DNA of 36,274 bases from Oscillospiraceae bacterium (GTDB lineage Bacteria > Bacillota > Clostridia > Oscillospirales > QAMX01): contig SVMB01000031.1 in the NCBI GenBank assembly GCA_015067675.1, positions 1 through 36,274 on the forward strand. Direction: 5' to 3'. Every line of letters begins with the position of its first letter. Position 1 is the stretch's first letter. Shown here piece after piece: positions 31,454 through 36,274 of this stretch. The position numbers and the translations under genes are program-made. The notes beneath the pieces were generated by a model that ran no database searches, was not told the origin of the DNA, and saw nothing but the letters and a program-made list of their open reading frames with translations.

Positions 31454-32509
31454 ATGGATAAAACGAAGCAGTCTCAGTCTCAGTCCTACAAGGACGCCGG
31501 CGTAGATGTTACCGCCGGTTACGAATCCATCCGCCTCTTCAAGGACAAGGTTAAGTCCACCTACATCGACGGCGTTCTGGGTGATATCGGCGGTTTCGGC
31601 GGTATGTTTGCGCCCAATTTCGCCGGCATGAAGCGGCCCGTTACCGTTTCCGGTACCGACGGCGTCGGCACCAAGATTAAGATCGCCTTTTCCCTGGACA
31701 AGCATGATACCATCGGTATTGACTGTGTCGCTATGTGCGTCAACGACATCGTCTGCGCCGGTGCTGCTCCCATGTTCTTCCTGGACTATATCTGCTGCGG
31801 CAAGAACTATCCTGAAAAGATCGCCCAGATTGTCTCCGGCGTTGCCGACGGCTGCCGCATGGCCGGCTGTGCGCTCATCGGCGGTGAGACTGCCGAGCAT
31901 CCCGGCCTGATGCCTGACGAAGAGTACGACCTGGCCGGTTTTTCCGTGGGTCTGGTTGACTACGAAAAGATCATTGACGGTTCCAAGGTTGGCGCCGGTG
32001 ACGTGATCGTGGGTATTGCCTCTTCCGGCGTGCACTCCAACGGTTTCTCTCTGGTGCGCCGTGTTCTGGGCGATTCTCCCGAGGCTATGAAGCGCGTCGT
32101 ACCGGAATTCTCCGGTACTGTCGGCGAGACCCTGCTGACTCCTACCCGCATCTATGTCAAGCCCATGCTCGATCTCATCAGCAAGGTTGACGTCAAGGCT
32201 GTCAGCCATATCACCGGCGGCGGCTTCTATGAAAACATTCCGCGTATGCTGCCCGACGGCGTCTGCGCCCGTATTGACCGCTCTGCGATCAACGTTCTGC
32301 CGATCTTTGACCTGATTGCCCGTGAAGGCAATATTCCCGAGCGCGATATGTACAACACCTTCAACATGGGTGTTGGTATGGCCGTAGTCGTCTCTGCTGC
32401 CGAGGCTGATGCTGCCGTGAAGGCGCTCAATGCTGCGGGTGAGAAGGCTTCCATCCTGGGCGAGATCAAGGCTTCCGATGAAAACGGCGACCAGATTGTG
32501 CTGCTGTAA
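31454..32509 (+). CDS. purM: Phosphoribosylformylglycinamidine cyclo-ligase (AIR synthetase)
   Basis: Closes the imidazole ring: FGAM plus ATP gives AIR. The 351 residues match PurM length. Signatures are VSGTDGVGTKIKIAF (65-80), the metal/nucleotide block DCVAMCVNDIVCAGAAPMFFLD, ALIGGETAEHPG and the C-terminal HITGGGFYENIPRML. A Ser/Gln-rich N-terminal stretch (KQSQSQSYKDAGVD) includes the usual YKDAGVD ATP-loop. AAGGAG is 6 nt before the ATG. Codon choice is strongly biased to C-ending codons, consistent with high expression. purN follows after 9 nt. Confidence 0.97.
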   Translation: MDKTKQSQSQSYKDAGVDVTAGYESIRLFKDKVKSTYIDGVLGDIGGFGGMFAPNFAGMKRPVTVSGTDGVGTKIKIAFSLDKHDTIGIDCVAMCVNDIVCAGAAPMFFLDYICCGKNYPEKIAQIVSGVADGCRMAGCALIGGETAEHPGLMPDEEYDLAGFSVGLVDYEKIIDGSKVGAGDVIVGIASSGVHSNGFSLVRRVLGDSPEAMKRVVPEFSGTVGETLLTPTRIYVKPMLDLISKVDVKAVSHITGGGFYENIPRMLPDGVCARIDRSAINVLPIFDLIAREGNIPERDMYNTFNMGVGMAVVVSAAEADAAVKALNAAGEKASILGEIKASDENGDQIVLL

Positions 32510-32518
32510 GATAACGCT

Positions 32519-33151
32519 ATGAAAATGAAGAAAATTGCGGTGCTTGTCTCCGGCGGCGGCACCAATCTGCAGGCGCTGATCGATGCACAGGGCAGAGGAG
32601 AGATTCCCAACGGACGCATCGAGCTGGTAATCAGCTCGGCATCTGATGCCTATGCCCTGGAGCGCGCAGCCAAGGCCGGTATTGAGACCTGTGTCATTGA
32701 GCGCAAGGGCAAAAAGCGTGAAACCTTTACCCGCCTGATTCAGGAAAAACTGCGGGATGCGCAGATTGATCTGGTGGTGTTTGCAGGTTTTATGATCATC
32801 CTGAGCCCTGCGTTCTTTGAAGAATTTGCCAACCGCTGCATGAATGTCCATCCTGCGCTGATTCCGTCCTTCTGCGGTGAGGGTTTCTATGGCCTGCATG
32901 TGCATGAAAAGGTTCTGGAATACGGTGTCAAGCTCACCGGCGCTACCGTTCACTTTGCGGATGCGGTCACCGACGGCGGCCCGATCATCCTGCAGAAGGC
33001 CATCGACGTGGAAGAAGGGGATACCCCTGAGACGCTGCAGCGTCGTGTGATGGAGCAGTGTGAGTGGAAGATCCTGCCGCAGGCTGTGAGCCTGTTCTGC
33101 GATGAAAGACTCGAGGTTGAGGGAAGAATTGTTCACATTCTTCCTGCATGA
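32519..33151 (+). CDS. purN: Phosphoribosylglycinamide formyltransferase (GART)
   Basis: Transfers a formyl group from 10-formyl-THF to GAR. The 210-residue protein has the opening VLVSGGGTNLQALID, the catalytic trio Asn109, His111 (MNVHPALIPSF) and Asp152 (TDGGPII), and the FCGEGFYG loop typical of clostridial PurN. The ribosome site is weak, and the start lies 9 nt after purM, so coupled translation is likely; ATG 32525 is an alternative. Confidence 0.95.
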   Translation: MKMKKIAVLVSGGGTNLQALIDAQGRGEIPNGRIELVISSASDAYALERAAKAGIETCVIERKGKKRETFTRLIQEKLRDAQIDLVVFAGFMIILSPAFFEEFANRCMNVHPALIPSFCGEGFYGLHVHEKVLEYGVKLTGATVHFADAVTDGGPIILQKAIDVEEGDTPETLQRRVMEQCEWKILPQAVSLFCDERLEVEGRIVHILPA

Positions 33152-33171
33152 GTGTTGAAAGGAATAAAGAT

Positions 33172-33882
33172 ATGAAGCTTTCCGAGTATTTGAGCCCCAA
33201 TACCTATCCCGGCCGCGGTGTTTTCATGGGCAAGAGCGGTGACGGCGAATTTGCCATCATGGCTTACTTTATCATGGGCCGCAGCACCGGCAGCCGCAAC
33301 CGTGTGTTTGAAGAAGTCGGCGACGGCCTGCGGACCCGCGCTTTTGATGAGTCCAAGCTTCCCAATCCCTCTCTGTACGTCTACAATGCCGTGCGGACTC
33401 TGGGCAATTCCACCATCGTCACCAACGGCGACCAGACTGATACTGTTGCCGACGGAATGGCTGCGGGCATGACCTTTGAGGAAACCCTGCGCACCCGTAC
33501 TTTCGAGCCCGACCCGCCCATTCTCACTCCCCGTATTTCCGGTATCATGACCATCGAAAACGGCGAGATGGCCTATAAGCTCAGCATCCTCAAGTCCGCC
33601 GGCGGTAATGCCGACAGCGTTCTGCGTCAGTTCTTTGAGTATGCTCAGCCTCTCAACGGTCAGGGTCATATCATTCATACCTACGCCCACGACGGCAACC
33701 CCGTGCCTTCCTTCGCCGGTGAGCCCGTGCTCATCGATACCACCGAATACCATTGTGTCAACTGCGTCATGCGTGACCTGTGGGCCGGCCTCAATGAGGA
33801 CAATAAGGTTTCCGCCTTCGTGCGTACCATTAACCTCAAGACCGGTGAAGTTGCTACCCGCATTCAGAACAAACTTGCCTGA
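33172..33882 (+). CDS. purO: IMP cyclohydrolase, PurO type
   Basis: A 236-residue member of the family first known as archaeal PurO (PF07826), which closes FAICAR to IMP, the last step of the pathway. Family features seen by eye are NTYPGRGVFMGKSGDG at the N-terminus, YFIMGRSTGSRNRVF, YNAVRTLGNSTIVTNGDQTD and a C-terminal FVRTINLKTGEV. It replaces the N-terminal domain of bifunctional PurH, which is absent here. ATG 33172 is chosen because AAAGGA is 8 nt upstream; an earlier in-frame ATG at 33148 overlaps the purN stop and has no ribosome site. The AICAR formyltransferase gene follows after 15 nt. Confidence 0.9.
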   Translation: MKLSEYLSPNTYPGRGVFMGKSGDGEFAIMAYFIMGRSTGSRNRVFEEVGDGLRTRAFDESKLPNPSLYVYNAVRTLGNSTIVTNGDQTDTVADGMAAGMTFEETLRTRTFEPDPPILTPRISGIMTIENGEMAYKLSILKSAGGNADSVLRQFFEYAQPLNGQGHIIHTYAHDGNPVPSFAGEPVLIDTTEYHCVNCVMRDLWAGLNEDNKVSAFVRTINLKTGEVATRIQNKLA

Positions 33883-33897
33883 GGGAGGAAATATAAA

Positions 33898-35076
33898 ATG
33901 CAGGAACTGGCTTTAAAATACGGCTGTAACCCCAATCAGAAGCCCTCTCGTATCTTCATGGAAGATGGTCGTGAGCTTCCCGTCAAGATTCTGTCCGGTA
34001 ATCCCGGCTACATCAACTTCCTCGACGCTTTCAATGGCTGGCAGCTCGTCAGTGAGCTCAAGGCTGCTACCGGTCTGCCCGCAGCCACCTCTTTCAAGCA
34101 TGTCAGCCCTGCCGGCGCCGCCATTGGTCTGCCGCTTGACGACGTGCTGCGTGAGATCTACTTCGTGCCTCCCAAGGCCAAGCTTTCTCCTCTGGCCTGT
34201 GCCTATGCCCGTGCCCGCGGAGCCGACCGTATGAGCTCCTTCGGTGATTTTATCGCTCTGTCCGACGTTTGTGACAAGGCTACCGCCCGTCTGATTAACC
34301 GTGAGGTCTCCGACGGCGTCATCGCCCCCGGTTATGATGCGGATGCACTGGAAATCCTGACTGCCAAGCGCGGCGGCAAGTATAACGTCATTGAGATCGA
34401 TCCCAATTATGTGCCCGATCCCATTGAGCGCAAGCAGGTTTTCGGCGTCACCTTCGAGCAGGGCCGCAACAGCCTGGAAATCAGCGACAAGCTCTTTGCT
34501 GAGATCCCCACTCAGAGCAAAGAACTGACCGAGGAAGCCAAGCGCGACCTGATTGTTGCTCTCATCACCCTCAAATACACCCAGTCCAACTCCGTCTGCT
34601 ACGTCAAGGACGGTCAGGCCATCGGTATCGGCGCCGGTCAGCAGTCCCGTATTCACTGCACCCGTCTTGCCGGCAACAAGGCCGACAACTGGTATCTGCG
34701 TCAGCATGAGATGGTGCGCAATCTGCCCTTCCTGGAGACTCTGGGCCGTTCCGAGCGTGACAATACCATCGACGTCTATATTTCCGACGATTGTGATGAT
34801 GTCCTGGCGGAAGGCGAGTGGCAGAAGTACTTCTCTGAGAAGCCTGTTGAATTCACCCGTGAGATGCGCCGTGAGTGGCTGAAGACCCTGGACGGCGTTG
34901 CTCTGGGCAGCGATGCCTTCTTCCCCTTCGGCGACAATATCGAGCGTGCCCACCGTTCCGGCGTGCGCTACATTGCTCAGCCCGGAGGCTCCATCCGTGA
35001 TGACAACGTCATCGAAGTCTGCGACAAGTACGGCATCACCATGGTGTTCAACGGCATCCGTCTGTTCCACCATTAA
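33898..35076 (+). CDS. purH: Stand-alone AICAR formyltransferase (PurH C-terminal domain type)
   Basis: Formylates AICAR to FAICAR with 10-formyl-THF. The 392 residues correspond to the transformylase part of PurH only; the MGS-fold cyclohydrolase domain of normal PurH (about 520 aa) is missing, and the separate cyclohydrolase is the gene just upstream. Marks: KYGCNPNQKP at the start, FKHVSPAGAA, SSFGDFIALSD and KYTQSNSVCYVKDGQAIGIGAGQQSRIHCTRLAG region. GGGAGGA precedes the ATG. Some authors call this form purV. CGT- and C-ending codons dominate. purD follows after 23 nt. Confidence 0.94.
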   Translation: MQELALKYGCNPNQKPSRIFMEDGRELPVKILSGNPGYINFLDAFNGWQLVSELKAATGLPAATSFKHVSPAGAAIGLPLDDVLREIYFVPPKAKLSPLACAYARARGADRMSSFGDFIALSDVCDKATARLINREVSDGVIAPGYDADALEILTAKRGGKYNVIEIDPNYVPDPIERKQVFGVTFEQGRNSLEISDKLFAEIPTQSKELTEEAKRDLIVALITLKYTQSNSVCYVKDGQAIGIGAGQQSRIHCTRLAGNKADNWYLRQHEMVRNLPFLETLGRSERDNTIDVYISDDCDDVLAEGEWQKYFSEKPVEFTREMRREWLKTLDGVALGSDAFFPFGDNIERAHRSGVRYIAQPGGSIRDDNVIEVCDKYGITMVFNGIRLFHH

Positions 35077-35099
35077 GTTAAGCAAGGGGAGTAACCGAT

Positions 35100-36274
35100 A
35101 TGAATATTCTCATCATCGGCGGCGGTGGCCGCGAACACGCTCTGGCGTGGAAGCTGGCGCAGAGCCGCAAGGTTGACAAGCTCTACTGCGCTCCCGGCAA
35201 CGGCGGTATTGCCGCGATTGCCGAATGCGTTGACATCAAGGCTACCGATATCGCGGGCCTGGTTGCATACGCAAAGGAAATCAAGCCTGATATGGTTATG
35301 GTCGCGCCTGACGATCCGCTGGCTCTGGGTCTGGTGGATGAGCTGGAGGCTGCCGGAATCCGTGCCTTTGGCCCTCACAAGAACGCTGCCATCATCGAGG
35401 CCAGCAAGAGCTTTGCCAAGGACCTCATGAAGAAGTACAACATTCCCACCGCTGCCTACGAAGTGTTTGAGGATGCCGAGGCTGCCAAGGCCTACATCCG
35501 TGAGCAGGGTGCGCCCATTGTCGTCAAGGCCGATGGTCTGGCGCTGGGTAAGGGTGTTACCGTTGCACAGACGGTGGAAGAGGCCTGTGATGCCGTTGAT
35601 AACTGCATCGGCGGCGCTTTTGGTCAGGCCGGTGCCCGTGTCGTCATTGAAGAGTGCATGACCGGCCCCGAGGCTTCCATTCTCTGCTTCACCGACGGCG
35701 AGACCGTGATTCCCATGCCTGCGGCGCAGGATCACAAGCGTGTTTTCAACAACGATCAGGGTCCCAACACCGGCGGTATGGGCGCTTTTGCTCCGTCCCG
35801 TGCTTATACCAAGGAAATGGCCGATGTCTGCATGGAAACGATCTTCCTGCCGACGATTCGTGCCATGAAGGCCGAAGGCCGTACCTTCAAGGGTGTTCTG
35901 TATTTTGGCCTGATGCTGACGCCCACCGGCCCCCGTGTGGTCGAGTACAATGCCCGTTTCGGCGATCCCGAGACTCAGGCTGTGCTGCCGCTGCTCAAGA
36001 CCGATCTGGTTGACATCTTCAACGCCTGCATCGACGAAACCCTCGCTGACTGCAAGATCGAGTGGTACGATGGTGCCTGCGCCTGCGTGGTTATGGCCTC
36101 CGGCGGCTATCCCGGTCATTATGAGAAGGGTCTGCCCATCGAAGGTATGGGCAAGCTGCCCCGCGATGTTGCGGTTTTCCATGCCGGTACTGCCCTCAAG
36201 GACGGCCGTATCGTGACCAATGGCGGCCGTGTGCTGGGCATCACTGCCCGCGGCGAGAATCTGGAAGCCGCGCT
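35100..36274 (+). CDS. purD: Phosphoribosylamine-glycine ligase (GAR synthetase), 3' end outside window
   Basis: Joins phosphoribosylamine and glycine with ATP. About 391 codons are visible and the frame is still open at the right edge; the family is about 420-430 residues, so only the last few dozen are missing. Seen: MNILIIGGGGREHALAWK, the ATP-grasp segment VVKADGLALGKGVTVA, DHKRVFNNDQGPNTGGMGA, VEYNARFGDPETQAVLPLL. AAGGGGAG lies upstream of the ATG. It is the last gene seen in the pur operon. Confidence 0.97.
   Translation, partial: MNILIIGGGGREHALAWKLAQSRKVDKLYCAPGNGGIAAIAECVDIKATDIAGLVAYAKEIKPDMVMVAPDDPLALGLVDELEAAGIRAFGPHKNAAIIEASKSFAKDLMKKYNIPTAAYEVFEDAEAAKAYIREQGAPIVVKADGLALGKGVTVAQTVEEACDAVDNCIGGAFGQAGARVVIEECMTGPEASILCFTDGETVIPMPAAQDHKRVFNNDQGPNTGGMGAFAPSRAYTKEMADVCMETIFLPTIRAMKAEGRTFKGVLYFGLMLTPTGPRVVEYNARFGDPETQAVLPLLKTDLVDIFNACIDETLADCKIEWYDGACACVVMASGGYPGHYEKGLPIEGMGKLPRDVAVFHAGTALKDGRIVTNGGRVLGITARGENLEAA

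Noticed and set aside
31382..33136. A 584-codon minus-strand frame opposite purM and purN
   Set aside because: Shadow of two certain genes; no ribosome site or family motif.
33913..36182. Two minus-strand frames of 390 and 369 codons opposite the AICAR formyltransferase and purD genes
   Set aside because: Produced by the strong C-ending codon bias of the purine genes; no family motif or ribosome site.
1..36274. CRISPR arrays or insertion sequences
   Set aside because: No regularly spaced short repeats and no transposase-like protein were found on either strand.

Overview
The window reads as the chromosome of a Gram-positive anaerobe of the class Clostridia, probably near the Oscillospirales or Christensenellales. 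The grounds are moderate GC content, strong purine-rich Shine-Dalgarno sites, lipoprotein-type solute-binding proteins, sugar ABC importers without their own ATPase, and the clostridial fabZ-accC-accD-accA order. The lineage is an inference from gene order and style; no marker gene is present. No CRISPR array, insertion sequence, integrase or rRNA was seen.

Layout. (1) 13-3446, plus strand: the end of a fatty-acid synthesis operon (fabZ, accC, accD, accA), closed by a bidirectional terminator. (2) 3535-5685, minus strand: a leaderless serine hydrolase followed by a pectate-lyase-like beta-helix protein. (3) 5801-13373, minus strand: five tightly coupled genes that mix two transporter types. 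They are two MalF/MalG-type permeases, a HlyD/MacA-like adaptor with a very long coiled coil, a MacB-ectodomain-like membrane protein, and a lipoprotein fusing a propeller-like region to a solute-binding domain. No ATPase is encoded. (4) 13867-16967, plus strand: a conventional sugar ABC importer (binding protein and two permeases), divergent from the composite operon across a 493-nt gap. (5) 17130-27389: accessory genes on both strands, namely an alpha/beta hydrolase, an AAC(3)-family acetyltransferase, a condensation-domain protein, a GNAT acetyltransferase, an unknown AT-rich gene with a possible kinase-like fold, an ECF sigma/anti-sigma pair, a nucleotidyltransferase, a MATE exporter and an APH(3')-type kinase. 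Two identical tRNA-Arg(ACG) genes lie 3191 bp apart inside this stretch. (6) 27549-36274, plus strand: a nagB-like gene, then a purine operon purE - M14 peptidase - purM - purN - IMP cyclohydrolase (PurO type) - stand-alone AICAR formyltransferase - purD, which runs off the right edge.

How the parts fit. The acc genes supply malonyl-CoA and fabZ dehydrates chain intermediates. The pur genes cover AIR formation and carboxylation and the last two IMP steps, the latter by separate proteins instead of bifunctional PurH. Both sugar-type importers would need an ATPase encoded elsewhere (MsmX-like). The composite operon at 5801-13373 is the best candidate for an undescribed system.

Promoters read by eye share a habit: most use a TTGCAA or TTGCAT -35 box exactly 17 bp from a TATACT/TATAAT -10 box, including both tRNA promoters, while a minority use TTGAC-type boxes.
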